64,000 nt of DNA from Bacteroidia bacterium (GCA_025454875.1 JALONP010000006.1:1-64000); one strand, 5' to 3'; numbered from the stretch's first letter, positions 34,546 to 44,426 are shown. Notes: generated by a model from the sequence alone, not told the origin. A program made the numbers and translations.

Positions 34546-35856
34546 ATGAAAATCCGACTGCTCCTTCTTGTATTTTGGTTGTTTCAATTTCCCGTATTTG
34601 CCCAACAAGATTATTTTCCACCAATAACTGGGGGTGATTGGCAAACCATTTCACCCGACTCGTTAGGTTGGTGCAGCGACCGCATTGACTCATTGTACAC
34701 CTTTTTAGAAACATCCAATACAAAAGGATTCATTGTATTAAAAGATGGAAAAATTGTGCTTGAAAAATACTTCGGTACATTTACCAAAGACAGTACGTGG
34801 TATTGGGCGTCTTCGTCAAAGGCATTAACAGCCTTGTTGGTTGGCATTGCGCAGGAAGAAGGTTTTTTAAAAGTATCAGACTCAACTTCGAAGTATTTAG
34901 GTACAGGCTGGACAAGTTGCACACCTGAACAAGAGGGAAAAATCACGATTTGGAACCAACTTACCATGACCAATGGGTTGGATGATGTAGCACCTGAAGA
35001 TAATCACTGCACAATCGACACTTGTTTGCTTTACAAAGCACCGGCTGGAACACGTTGGGCTTATCACAATGCGCCATATACCCTTTTAGAAAATGTTGTA
35101 AGCGAAGCAACAGGGAGAAGCTATAATGCCTTTACACGATCTAGAGTTGGCTCAAAAATAGGATTGAATGGCATTTGGTATCCTTCTGGATTTAACAACA
35201 TCTTTGTAAGCAATGTAAGAGAATATGCTCGATTCGGATTATTAGCGGCCAATAATTTCATTTGGCAAACAGATACTATTTTAAAAGATTCTGCTTATAA
35301 AAAACAAATGGTATCCACTTCGCAAGAATTAAATAAGTCGTACGGTTATTTGTGGTGGCTTAATGGTAAATCTTCTTACATGATACCTGGCGGATCACAG
35401 TTTGTAATTCCTGGAATGCTCGCACCCGATGCCCCAGCAGATATGTTTGCTGGTATTGGTAAAAACGGCCAAATAGTAAGCATATCAAAATCAGAAGGAA
35501 TTGTATTGGTAAGGATGGGTAACACACCAGGAACCACTGTTGATGTGCCTACACAATACACCAACGATTTATGGCGCGAATTTCAAAAAGTGAATTGTGC
35601 TACTGGGTTAAAGGAAGTTGGAATGGCGACTTTAAATGCAAGTGTGTATCCTAATCCGGCTTCAACCAAAGCAATTATTACACTCCAATCTGGTAAAATA
35701 CCCGAATCAATTGATGTATACGATACTTATGGGCGCTTGTTATTACATGAAACAAATACGAACCAAGTGCATATTCATGAACTTGAAAATGGCCTATACA
35801 CAGTTGTAATTACCCACCAACGCGCTACACAATCACTTAAATTAGTAAAGCAATAA
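34546..35856 (+). CDS. Beta-lactamase-family serine hydrolase with T9SS sorting domain
   Basis: A 436-residue exported enzyme. After a signal peptide ending PVFAQ comes a class C beta-lactamase/DD-peptidase-like fold: the nucleophile lies in WASSSKAL (SxxK) and the second motif is YHN. The C-terminal 75 residues (ASVYPNPASTKAIITLQ ... YTVVITHQRATQSLKLVKQ) are a type A T9SS sorting domain, so the protein is delivered to the cell surface or secreted. Actual substrate is unknown; esterase or peptidase activity is equally possible. DUF4403 follows with no gap. Confidence 0.85.
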   Translation: MKIRLLLLVFWLFQFPVFAQQDYFPPITGGDWQTISPDSLGWCSDRIDSLYTFLETSNTKGFIVLKDGKIVLEKYFGTFTKDSTWYWASSSKALTALLVGIAQEEGFLKVSDSTSKYLGTGWTSCTPEQEGKITIWNQLTMTNGLDDVAPEDNHCTIDTCLLYKAPAGTRWAYHNAPYTLLENVVSEATGRSYNAFTRSRVGSKIGLNGIWYPSGFNNIFVSNVREYARFGLLAANNFIWQTDTILKDSAYKKQMVSTSQELNKSYGYLWWLNGKSSYMIPGGSQFVIPGMLAPDAPADMFAGIGKNGQIVSISKSEGIVLVRMGNTPGTTVDVPTQYTNDLWREFQKVNCATGLKEVGMATLNASVYPNPASTKAIITLQSGKIPESIDVYDTYGRLLLHETNTNQVHIHELENGLYTVVITHQRATQSLKLVKQ

Positions 35857-37302
35857 ATGAAAAAGCTAACCTCTACCCTTTTCTTAGCTACCCTGGTTTT
35901 ATTGGTAACCCACTGTAATACAACAGAGCTAAAACCTTCACGGTCAAGAGAACTTAATTATGTAGAACCTGAAAAGCCCCTAAGCACAATTGCCATTCCG
36001 ATTACCGTAAATGCGGCAGATTTAAATACTGCTTTAAACCAACAATTGGGTGTTGAGTTATACAACGATGTTTCTTTCGAGGACAACAATATGGATAATT
36101 TAAAAGCGCGAGTTACTCGAAGAGGGAATTTGCAAGTATCGGTTGTTGGAGAAGCCATTCAAATAATTGCGCCACTCAAATTGGATGCTACCTACAAAGT
36201 GCAACGAACTGTATTGGGCAAAACAATTCAAAAAGAACAACCCATAAGCTTAAACATAACCGCCACTATTCAGTCTATTCCAACTGTTGGAACCGATTGG
36301 CGCTTTACCACCAAAAGCACTGCGCGCATAGTTTGGGATGATTTGCCTGTGATACAAGTGGCTGGTTTTAAACTTGATTTACCACAAATATTCGCTTCAG
36401 CCATTCAAAACCAAACAAACCAATTAGCTGCCATGGCAGATGCAGAAATACCCAAAAATGTGCAACTGCGTGAACAAATTCTCAAACTGTATCCACAACT
36501 AACGACACCCATTTTAATTGATGCTACAACCAACAGTTGGTTTATAACAAGGCCTAAGGCATTTTATGTTACCCCCTTTAAGCAAACTGCTAACACCATC
36601 AGTTTTACAGTAGGTATTGGCGCCATCATGGAAATTGCCTTTGGGTTTAAACCCGAAGCCGAGAAGACACCTGTATTTTTTTTACCCCCGATGCGTCAGG
36701 TTTCAACATTAACGCCTAAACTGGAACTCATGCTAAACCCTGAAGTTCCATTTTCATTTATAGAGCAACAATTTCAAGAACTGCGCAAGGATCCTAAATT
36801 TTCTAGGTTTGCTTCTGATGATTACCAATTCGACATCTTGGATGCAATTATTTTCCCTGTTGAAAATGGCATATCCATTGGTGTTAAAATTGACGGATGG
36901 GCTAAGTATGGCAAAAAAGTGAAAAAGATTAAAGGGCTTGTGTATGTTGAAGGCAGACCTAACTACAATGAGGAAACTCAGAAATTAACCATTACCAATA
37001 TTGATTACAGTGTTAAAACAAAAGATGTTTTGGTTAAGTCGGCTAGTTGGTTGCTCAAAGTAACAGCACTTAGAAGTAGAATGGAAGAAGCACTTCAATT
37101 TTCGATTGCCAAAGAATTAGCGGTAGCTCAAAAAGAAGCTAACAAAGCCATTAACCGAAAACTCGGAAACAATATTACGCTAATGGGATCTGTAACACGC
37201 ATAGTACCTCAACCTGCAGTTACCACCCTTTCAAGTTTGCGGATGCCGGTTTATGTAGAAGGCAGCATTTCTGTGGCAGTCAATCCGCTTGCTAAACCTT
37301 AG
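35857..37302 (+). CDS. DUF4403 lipoprotein
   Basis: A 481-residue lipoprotein (LVLLVTHC lipobox, cysteine about residue 20) matching DUF4403. It begins with STIAIPITVNAADLNTALNQQLG, typical of the family, and is probably a beta-rich lipid- or membrane-binding fold of the tubular SMP/LEA-like type, which is inference. It starts directly after the stop of the serine hydrolase, so the two are co-expressed. Confidence 0.82.
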   Translation: MKKLTSTLFLATLVLLVTHCNTTELKPSRSRELNYVEPEKPLSTIAIPITVNAADLNTALNQQLGVELYNDVSFEDNNMDNLKARVTRRGNLQVSVVGEAIQIIAPLKLDATYKVQRTVLGKTIQKEQPISLNITATIQSIPTVGTDWRFTTKSTARIVWDDLPVIQVAGFKLDLPQIFASAIQNQTNQLAAMADAEIPKNVQLREQILKLYPQLTTPILIDATTNSWFITRPKAFYVTPFKQTANTISFTVGIGAIMEIAFGFKPEAEKTPVFFLPPMRQVSTLTPKLELMLNPEVPFSFIEQQFQELRKDPKFSRFASDDYQFDILDAIIFPVENGISIGVKIDGWAKYGKKVKKIKGLVYVEGRPNYNEETQKLTITNIDYSVKTKDVLVKSASWLLKVTALRSRMEEALQFSIAKELAVAQKEANKAINRKLGNNITLMGSVTRIVPQPAVTTLSSLRMPVYVEGSISVAVNPLAKP

Positions 37303-37319
37303 GAAAAATACTTTCGAGT

Positions 37320-37529
37320 TTACTTGCGAATCCACTCACGTACACTGCCAAAATGATCAGGGGCGTTGCTGTTCGTATCAAATGTGCGTGTTCCATCCAT
37401 ACACCATACACCTTTACGCAAGGATGGGTTTATTTGGTAATCGGAGTTGTGTTTACTACAACTTTTTATAAAAACAATATGAATATCTGCAATTATACCA
37501 GCAACAATCAAATTATAGCAAGTAAGCAT
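37320..37529 (-). pseudogene. Possible remnant or small gene of unknown identity
   Basis: A 69-codon ORF whose C-terminal half (RKGVWCMDGTRTFDTNSNAP, GSVREWIRK) has protein-like composition with paired cysteines, while the N-terminus is hydrophobic but not a good signal peptide. I cannot name a family. It could be the end of a decayed gene or chance. Confidence 0.2.
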
Positions 37530-37553
37530 TAAGTTACTTAACTTTTCTTTTTG

Positions 37554-37923
37554 TTACCTTTTGGTTCTGCAAAAGGTAATGCCAAAAGCAGACCACCAAT
37601 TCCAAATCAACCCTCATTTTATGCTATTCCCAACGCCACTCAGGCCAATTCGGATTGATTTCGCTCAATTGGTGGACCCCAACCGCACTTTGTCTGTCGA
37701 AAAACATAATCCGAACCACAGCCATTGCCTTAGATGGTTTTGTGTAACAAACAAAGCGTTTATTTTAGCTGTTGCCTGTGGTAAGCAACCCACTAACGCA
37801 GTGGCTTGGGTTGCGGGGAAAATAAATGATGTAGTTTGTAACAAAAGCATCTGTAGCTTGAAGGTTGCGCTTACTTTTTCTTTCACAGAGAAAAAGTAAG
37901 GCGGGTTTGGGGCGGCCAGCCCC
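37554..37923. repeat. Hairpin-bounded intergenic module
   Basis: The left end is the perfect palindrome TTACCTTTTG-gttctg-CAAAAGGTAA (37554-37579). The right end is the perfect palindrome CTTACTTTTTCT-loop-AGAAAAAGTAAG (37870-37900) followed by GGGGC-ggcca-GCCCC (37909-37923). The 290 bases between have no gene. The layout suggests a non-autonomous repeat or a structured RNA. Confidence 0.55.
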
Positions 37924-38099
37924 AAGAATAGATGAGGTAAGGTAAGAATCCCTTTTACTGTTAAGTTAACGGATATACATAAAAAACAACGAACAGTATC
38001 AAACAGCTACATGAAATATTCTTTTCATCTGTTAGGTACATTTTAGCCAATAAATTTGGTATTGTTGTATCCAATTATTCAATTTGGAGTTGTATCACA

Positions 38100-38834
38100 A
38101 TGAAAAATATTATAGGCATTATACCCGCCCGTTATGGGTCCACCCGCTTTCCGGGTAAACCTTTAATTGATATTGGTGGAAAAACAATGATACAGCGTGT
38201 ATATGAACAGTGTTGTGCGTCTCAATCGCTAAAAACGGTTATTGTTGCTACCGATGACGAGCGTATTGCCGCACATGTACGCAGTTTTAGCGGTAACGTT
38301 GTGCTAACGGCATCGCACCATCAAAGTGGAACTGATCGTTGTGCTGAGGTTGCAAAAGCATATACTGGGGCTTGTGATGCAGTAATCAATATTCAGGGAG
38401 ATGAACCGTTTATTGAACCAAAACAAATTGACGCATTGTGTGCAGCCTTTTCAATTCCAGATACCAAATTGGTGACCATGAAAAAAAAGTTGGCAACCGA
38501 AAATGAGATTCAGAATCCCAATACCGTTAAAGTGGTAAGTGATACCAAGGGAAATGCATTGTATTTTTCACGATCGGCAATTCCATACCGCAGAAACCAG
38601 GAAACGCAGATTGTATATTTTAAACATATCGGCATTTATGGTTATACCAAAGAGGCACTGCTTGCCATTACGCAACTTCCGGTTAGCCCACTTGAAGCTA
38701 CAGAGAACCTAGAACAATTGAGGTGGTTGGAAAACGGTTACCGAATTGCTTTGGTTGAAACCGATATTGAAAATATAGCCATTGATACCCCTGATGATTT
38801 GGCGCGTGTTGAAAAGTATTTGAAAACTGCCTGA
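38100..38834 (+). CDS. kdsB: CMP-KDO synthetase (3-deoxy-manno-octulosonate cytidylyltransferase)
   Basis: A 244-residue enzyme that activates KDO with CTP for lipid A-core synthesis. The nucleotide-binding start is IIPARYGSTRFPGKPL, and further signatures are VIVATDDERI, NIQGDEPFI and IGIYGYTKEALL. It is followed by pyrG, which makes the CTP it uses, so the two genes form a sensible unit. Confidence 0.94.
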   Translation: MKNIIGIIPARYGSTRFPGKPLIDIGGKTMIQRVYEQCCASQSLKTVIVATDDERIAAHVRSFSGNVVLTASHHQSGTDRCAEVAKAYTGACDAVINIQGDEPFIEPKQIDALCAAFSIPDTKLVTMKKKLATENEIQNPNTVKVVSDTKGNALYFSRSAIPYRRNQETQIVYFKHIGIYGYTKEALLAITQLPVSPLEATENLEQLRWLENGYRIALVETDIENIAIDTPDDLARVEKYLKTA

Positions 38835-38864
38835 AACTGTTGCGGTAAGTACGCTGCAATTGAT

Positions 38865-38872
38865 TACTTTTG
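38865..38872 (+). promoter_or_regulatory. -7 box TACTTTTG for pyrG
   Basis: Exact TAnnTTTG match, with a TTG 22 bases upstream. A transcript from here would carry a leader of roughly 85 bases before the pyrG ATG. Confidence 0.5.
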
Positions 38873-38875
38873 TAT

Positions 38876-38958
38876 CCCATATAGTAAGCAACTATATTGG
38901 GCCAACGAGTTTTGTTTTTCAGCTCTAAAACCCTTCTACAACAGCTAATAAACTCGTT
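38876..38958 (+). promoter_or_regulatory. Structured pyrG leader with two hairpins
   Basis: The first hairpin pairs CCC-ATATAGT (38876-38885) with ACTATAT-T-GGG (38891-38901), one base bulged. The second pairs AACGAGTTT (38904-38912) with AAACTCGTT (38950-38958), nine perfect pairs ending five bases before the ATG at 38964. It could gate initiation of CTP synthase. Confidence 0.5.
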
Positions 38959-38963
38959 TTCGC

Positions 38964-40577
38964 ATGAATAATTGTAAGTATATTTTCGTAACAGGTGGCG
39001 TAACATCGTCATTAGGTAAAGGTATTATCTCAGCTTCATTAGCTAAATTATTGCAAGCTAGAGGCTACTCCGTTACCATTCAAAAGTTTGACCCCTATAT
39101 CAATATTGATCCAGGCACACTTAATCCTTATGAACATGGTGAATGTTATGTAACTGAGGATGGCGCGGAAACAGATCTGGACCTTGGCCATTACGAACGC
39201 TTTTTAAATGTACCTACTTCGCAAGCCAATAATGTAACCACCGGACGTATTTACCAATATGTAATGGATAAAGAACGCGAAGGAGCGTTTTTAGGAAAAA
39301 CCGTACAAGTTATTCCGCATATTACTGATGAAATTAAACGCAGGATCAAGTTGCTTGGCGAAACGGGTAAATATGAAATTGTGATTACCGAACTTGGCGG
39401 AACAGTAGGTGATATTGAAGCGCTTCCTTATATTGAAGCTGTTCGTCAGTTAAAATGGGAGCTCAAACCAGAAGACTTAATGGTTGTACACTTAACATTG
39501 TTGCCTTATTTAAGCACCTCACAAGAACTCAAAACCAAACCTACCCAACACTCGGTTAAAATGTTGCTTGAAAGTGGTGTACAACCCGATGTATTGGTTT
39601 GCCGTGCCGAACACCCAATTAGCAAAGAAGCAAAACGTAAAATAGCCTTGTTTTGCAACGTTACTCAAAATGCAGTAATTGAAGCATTAGACATGCCAAC
39701 AATTTATGACGTTCCAATGGCCATGTTGAAGGAGAAATTGGATAAAACCGTTTTAAGCAGGCTAAAGTTATCGGCTAAAAACGATCCAGATATGGAAAGT
39801 TGGCTTGGTTTTTTAACCCGTCATAAAAACCCCAAACATGAGGTTAAAATTGGGTTAGTTGGTAAATATGTTGAGCTACCTGATGCTTACAAATCGATTG
39901 CTGAAGCATTTGTGCATGCAGGAGCTAAAAACGAATGCAAAGTAAAACTTGAGTACATTCATTCCGAACTAATAACGGATGAAAATGCAAAATACAAACT
40001 CGGGCATTTAGATGGAATTTTAGTTGCGCCAGGATTTGGCGACCGTGGCATTGAAGGAAAAATTTCGGCAATTAAATACGCTCGTGAAGAACGTATCCCA
40101 TTTTTTGGTATTTGCTTGGGTATGCAGGTAGCAGTAATTGAATATGGACGAAATGTGTTGGGCTTTAAAGATGCGCATTCTACTGAGATGAATCCTAAGA
40201 CCAAACATCCGGTGATTGATATGATGCCAGAACAGAAGAAGATTACCGCCAAAGGAGGAACCATGCGGCTTGGAGCGTACGCATGTGAGTTGGTAAAAGA
40301 AAGTAAAGCTTACAAAGCTTACGAAAAATCGAAGATAAGCGAACGTCACCGCCACCGTTTCGAGTTTAATGGTAAATACCAAAAAGACTACGAATCAAAA
40401 GGGATGCAAATAACTGGAATAAACCCAGATACCAAATTAGCTGAGATTGTAGAAATTAAAGACCATCCGTTTTTTGTTGGGGTTCAATTTCATCCAGAGT
40501 ATAAAAGCACAGTGTTAAATCCACATCCTTTGTTTGTGCGATTTATTAAAGAGGCTATTGCATACAGCAACTCATAG
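38964..40577 (+). CDS. pyrG: CTP synthase
   Basis: A 537-residue enzyme that aminates UTP to CTP. The synthetase domain starts KYIFVTGGVTSSLGKGI and carries the P-loop-like ATP site; the glutaminase domain has the class I triad nucleophile in FFGICLGMQ and the His/Glu pair in GVQFHPEYKS. Length is standard. It lies between kdsB and yidC on the plus strand. Confidence 0.97.
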   Translation: MNNCKYIFVTGGVTSSLGKGIISASLAKLLQARGYSVTIQKFDPYINIDPGTLNPYEHGECYVTEDGAETDLDLGHYERFLNVPTSQANNVTTGRIYQYVMDKEREGAFLGKTVQVIPHITDEIKRRIKLLGETGKYEIVITELGGTVGDIEALPYIEAVRQLKWELKPEDLMVVHLTLLPYLSTSQELKTKPTQHSVKMLLESGVQPDVLVCRAEHPISKEAKRKIALFCNVTQNAVIEALDMPTIYDVPMAMLKEKLDKTVLSRLKLSAKNDPDMESWLGFLTRHKNPKHEVKIGLVGKYVELPDAYKSIAEAFVHAGAKNECKVKLEYIHSELITDENAKYKLGHLDGILVAPGFGDRGIEGKISAIKYAREERIPFFGICLGMQVAVIEYGRNVLGFKDAHSTEMNPKTKHPVIDMMPEQKKITAKGGTMRLGAYACELVKESKAYKAYEKSKISERHRHRFEFNGKYQKDYESKGMQITGINPDTKLAEIVEIKDHPFFVGVQFHPEYKSTVLNPHPLFVRFIKEAIAYSNS

Positions 40578-40703
40578 AAGCGCGCTCATCATTAGCTTAT
40601 CGTATATAGGTTTTCGATACCGAAAAATCGGTTATCCTATTTGCTTCCTATTTGATTAACCTTACCTTCGCACCGCATTTTATCAGCATACTGAACAATG
40701 GAA

Positions 40704-42515
40704 ATGGACAAAAACTCAATAATAGGACTGGTTCTGATTTTTTTAATCTTAATCGGGTTTGCCTGGTACAACCAGCCAAGCGAAGCCGAAATACAAGCAA
40801 TGAAACAAAGGCAAGATTCAATTGCTTTGGTTCAAAAAACCGCTGATAGTTTGTATTTGGTACAACATCAAGCCGATAGCATTAAAGCCACCACCTACGA
40901 CTCGGCTACAGCTAAAACACAGTTTGGCAGTTTTGCCTCATTTACGAATGGTACCGAGCAGTTTACCAGCATCGAAAACAGTGAACTGAAACTTGTTTTA
41001 ACTAACAAAGGCGGGCGTTTGTACAGCATCGAACTCAAAAACCAAAAAAGGTACGACCAAAGTGCATTGGTTTTGTTCACTGGAGATCAAAACAGGTTTA
41101 ACTATTCTTTTCAAACGGTTGATGGCAAAACCATTGAAACCGAACAATTGTACTTTACACCCATTGTAGCTGCAGATGGCCAAAGTGTAGCCATGCAAGT
41201 AAAACTTTCAGAGTCGCAATGGATTGAACAACGTTTTGCTTTAAACCCAAGCAATGCACAACTTATCGATTATAAATTGAGCTTAAACGGAATGCAGCAA
41301 CAAATTGCTCCTACCAATACCCAATTGGTGTTGAATTGGAAGCAACATATCCTGCACCAAGAAAAGAACTTTGACAACGAGTATCGAACCAGTACCGCAT
41401 ACTATAAATACACAGATGAAGAGCCCGATTACTTAGCAGAAACCAAAGATGAGTCGGCTGATTTTACGAAACCCGTTAAATGGATTTCATTTAAACAACA
41501 ATACTTTAACGTATCACTTGTGGCTGCCAACCCATTTACTACGGGCAAGGTGAGCACCCTAAGTGACGAAACCAAACAAACCGTAAAGCAGTTAACCGCA
41601 CAAGTAAGTTTACCATACACTCATTCACCATTGGCTCAGTACGATTTTCAGTTTTATGTTGGTCCAAACCACTATAAATCATTGGCAAAATTAGATGTGG
41701 AATTGGAACGAATTATTCCGATGGGTTGGGGTATTTTTAGGTGGGTAAATAAATATTTTGTAATCAATGTTTTTTACTTCTTGAGTCAATACATCAGCAA
41801 TTTTGGTATCATTATTTTATTGCTGACACTCATTATTAAAACGTTGGTGTTGCCAATGGTATACAAGTCGTATTTATCGGCAGCAAAAATGCGGGTACTT
41901 AAACCTGAGCTTGACGAAATCAAAGAAAAGTTTGGTGACGATATGACCAAAATGCAACAAGAAAACATGAAACTGTACCAAAAAGTTGGTGTAAATCCGC
42001 TAGGGGGTTGTGTTCCAATGTTGTTGCAGCTTCCTATTTTATTTGCCATGTTCCAGTTTTTCCCATCGGCATTTGAGTTAAGGCAACAACCGTTTTTGTG
42101 GGCCGATGATTTATCAACCTATGACAGCATTTACAACTTGCCATTTTCGTTACCCGGATATGGAAGCCATATCAGTTTGTTCACCATTTTAATGACCATT
42201 TCATCCCTTGCATACACACACTACAACAACCAGCTTACTGCGGCTACAGGGCAAATGAAATGGTTGAGTTATTTAATGCCAGTGATTTTTATGTTTGTAT
42301 TAAACAGTTTCCCGGCAGGATTAAACTATTACTATTTTGTTTCCAATATCATTACCATTTCGCAACAGCTCATCATTAGGCGTTTTGTTGATGACAATGC
42401 TATCCATGCACAACTACAGGAGAACAAGAAAAAGCCAGTTAAAAAATCGAAGTTCCAAGAAAAGCTTGAAGAACTAGCGAAAGCACGCGAGCAACAAACC
42501 GGGAAAAAGAAGTAA
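40704..42515 (+). CDS. yidC: Membrane protein insertase YidC
   Basis: A 603-residue insertase of the Bacteroidota form: an N-terminal helix (SIIGLVLIFLILIGFAW), a large periplasmic domain to about residue 340, and the conserved five-helix core (NFGIIILLLTLIIKTLVLPMVYKSYLSAAKM; GGCVPMLLQLPILFAMFQFFPSAFELRQQPFLWADDLS). The lysine-rich tail contacts the ribosome. Two start codons are possible, 40698 and 40704; MDKNSIIG matches relatives better. The box TACCTTCG at 40673-40680 may be its promoter. Confidence 0.95.
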   Translation: MDKNSIIGLVLIFLILIGFAWYNQPSEAEIQAMKQRQDSIALVQKTADSLYLVQHQADSIKATTYDSATAKTQFGSFASFTNGTEQFTSIENSELKLVLTNKGGRLYSIELKNQKRYDQSALVLFTGDQNRFNYSFQTVDGKTIETEQLYFTPIVAADGQSVAMQVKLSESQWIEQRFALNPSNAQLIDYKLSLNGMQQQIAPTNTQLVLNWKQHILHQEKNFDNEYRTSTAYYKYTDEEPDYLAETKDESADFTKPVKWISFKQQYFNVSLVAANPFTTGKVSTLSDETKQTVKQLTAQVSLPYTHSPLAQYDFQFYVGPNHYKSLAKLDVELERIIPMGWGIFRWVNKYFVINVFYFLSQYISNFGIIILLLTLIIKTLVLPMVYKSYLSAAKMRVLKPELDEIKEKFGDDMTKMQQENMKLYQKVGVNPLGGCVPMLLQLPILFAMFQFFPSAFELRQQPFLWADDLSTYDSIYNLPFSLPGYGSHISLFTILMTISSLAYTHYNNQLTAATGQMKWLSYLMPVIFMFVLNSFPAGLNYYYFVSNIITISQQLIIRRFVDDNAIHAQLQENKKKPVKKSKFQEKLEELAKAREQQTGKKK

Positions 42516-42532
42516 GAAACCAAAATTTAAAT

Positions 42533-42563
42533 AAATGCCTCGAAGTGATTCGGGGCATTTTTT
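42533..42563 (+). terminator. Rho-independent terminator after yidC
   Basis: AAATGCCTCGAA pairs with TTCGGGGCATTT (one G-U pair) and is followed by TTTATTG. It ends the yidC transcript; its last bases overlap the opposite gene's stop codon. Confidence 0.8.
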
Positions 42564-43143
42564 ATTGCGGCTTCTCCTCCCACCACTTCTCATCAAATGT
42601 GGGATTTGTATTAAGCAATATTTGCAACAATGGTTCAATTTGATGGTGTGAAACTAATTGTTGTGCATGTTGTTGTGGTAAAAAACCATTGGTTACCATG
42701 TGCTGAATACTTGCAAGTAACGGATTGTAATAACCATTGGTGTTTAATAGACCACAAGGCTTATGGTGTAGCCCTAATTGGCTCCAAGTAAATGCTTCAA
42801 ATAACTCTTCAAACGTACCAATACCACCGGGGAGTGCAATACACGCATGGCTAAGTTCGAACATAAGTGCCTTGCGCTGGTGCATGTTTTGTACAATCTC
42901 CAACTTTGTTAGGTGTTGATGTGCCACTTCCTTTTTATAAAGCGACTCTGGGATAACCCCAATTACTTCACCCCCCAACTGCAATACCTAATTCGCTAGT
43001 ACGCCCATTAGACCAACCTTACCTCCTCCATACACAAGTCCAAGGTTGTTTGCCACAAGTGCCTGTGCTGTTTGTTTGGCAGCTTGCGCAAAATCTGGAT
43101 GATTGCCTAAAGACGAACCACAATAAACCACTACATTTTTCAT
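42562..43143 (-). pseudogene. LOG-family protein gene interrupted by an amber codon
   Basis: Read from ATG 43143, this is a normal 193-codon LOG-family gene (TIGR00730 type, cytokinin-activating nucleoside phosphate lyase-like) except for one in-frame TAG at 42988-42990 (codon 52). The part before it has YCGSSLG and GGGKVGLMG; the part after resumes in the same frame with VLQLGGEVIGVIP, then QRKALM and PGGIGTFEELFE. The ORF track shows only the 140-codon second part from a TTG. A point nonsense mutation or sequencing error explains it; TAG is an ordinary stop elsewhere in the window. Confidence 0.85.
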
Positions 43144-43169
43144 TTGCAAAACTTTAGCAAAATAAAAAA

Positions 43170-44426
43170 CTATTTACGTTTAAAACCTGTAGACTTGGGC
43201 CGTTTGGATTGATTTTGACGATTGTCTTCACCTCGTTTATGCCTTTGTCCTTGAGCATTTTGTTTAGGTTTAGGAGCTGGATTAAAATCGACCAATGGAA
43301 ACGGATGGTTTGAAACAACAGGGATTTTAATACCAATTGTTTTTTCAATGTCTTTTAAGTAAGGTTTCTCTTCAGCATCGCAAAACGAATAGGCGATGCC
43401 CGAGGCGCCTGCTCTACCAGTACGACCAATACGGTGTACGTAGGTTTCGGGAACATTGGGTAACTCGTAATTGATTACATGCGATAAGTCGTCAATATCA
43501 ATACCACGGGCTGCAATATCGGTTGCAATCAATGTGCGCAATTTGCCCGCTTTAAAATCTGCCAATGCATGTTGCCTTGCATTTTGTGATTTATCGCCAT
43601 GAATGGCTGCGGCTTTAAACCCTTGTTTGTTCAAATCTCTTGCAACTCGGTCAGCCCCATGTTTTGTGCGAGCAAATACCAATACCCGCTGCATTTGGTT
43701 GCTTTTGAGTAAATGCGTGAGCAGGTTTTTCTTGTTTGGTTTATCTACAAAATAAATTGCTTGTTGAATTGTTTCGGCAGTAGATGAAACTGGGGTTACC
43801 TCAACACGCACAGGATTGGTTAAAATACTATTTGCCAATTGTGTGATGGCAGGTGGCATGGTGGCTGAGAAAAACAAAGTTTGGCGTTGCCTTGGCAATT
43901 TTGCAATCACCTTTTTTACATCATGCACAAATCCCATATCCAACATTCTATCTGCTTCATCTAAAACAAATACTTTGATAGTTGATAAATCAACAAAACC
44001 TTGTTGCATTAAATCGAGTAGACGGCCGGGAGTGGCAACCAAAATATCGATGCCATATTTTAGAGCGTTTGTTTGTGCATGTTGCGAAACACCTCCAAAA
44101 ATTACGGTATGCTTTAATCCAGTATGGCGGCCATAAGCAGCAAAACTTTCGCCAATTTGAATGGCCAACTCGCGGGTTGGGGTTAAGATCAGGGTGCTAA
44201 TTAATTTGCGTTTGCGATCTGTTTCGCGTGCCAAGTATAATCGTTGGATAATGGGAATGGCAAAAGCAGCTGTTTTACCTGTTCCTGTTTGGGCGCAGCC
44301 CAATAAATCATTGCCTTGTATTACGGGAGGAATTGCTTGCTGTTGGATTGGGGTTGGCGTTGTGTAGCCTTCTTCGTCCAATGCTTTCAGAATTGGATCG
44401 ATGAGTTGTAAATCAGTAAAATTCAT
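43170..44426 (-). CDS. DEAD-box RNA helicase (RhlE-like)
   Basis: A 418-residue SF2 helicase with Q motif [12 protein letters not shown], motif [10 protein letters not shown], Ia [29 protein letters not shown] and [12 protein letters not shown]. The basic Asn/Gln/Lys tail ends GFKRK. The overall pattern resembles RhlE. It likely unwinds structured RNA in ribosome assembly or decay. It is a canonical DEAD, unlike the DEVD enzyme at 16032. Confidence 0.92.
   Translation of the reverse strand: MNFTDLQLIDPILKALDEEGYTTPTPIQQQAIPPVIQGNDLLGCAQTGTGKTAAFAIPIIQRLYLARETDRKRKLISTLILTPTRELAIQIGESFAAYGRHTGLKHTVIFGGVSQHAQTNALKYGIDILVATPGRLLDLMQQGFVDLSTIKVFVLDEADRMLDMGFVHDVKKVIAKLPRQRQTLFFSATMPPAITQLANSILTNPVRVEVTPVSSTAETIQQAIYFVDKPNKKNLLTHLLKSNQMQRVLVFARTKHGADRVARDLNKQGFKAAAIHGDKSQNARQHALADFKAGKLRTLIATDIAARGIDIDDLSHVINYELPNVPETYVHRIGRTGRAGASGIAYSFCDAEEKPYLKDIEKTIGIKIPVVSNHPFPLVDFNPAPKPKQNAQGQRHKRGEDNRQNQSKRPKSTGFKRK

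Larger units (their letters stand above)
37303..38099. other. 797-bp stretch without a convincing gene
   Basis: It holds a possible broken ORF on the minus strand (37320-37529) and a hairpin-bounded module (37554-37923), and ends with the kdsB leader. Plus-strand ORF 37561-37899 and minus-strand ORF 37665-37925 run over the hairpin arms and are not protein-like, so I reject them as genes. Confidence 0.6.

Noticed and set aside
37561-37925. ORFs 37561-37899 (+) and 37665-37925 (-)
   Set aside because: Both run across the hairpins of the repeat module and show no signal, domain or protein-like composition.
42562-42984. Stand-alone 140-aa LOG protein from TTG 42984
   Set aside because: Upstream codons in the same frame encode the missing GGGxxGLMG half, so this is the 3' part of an interrupted gene.
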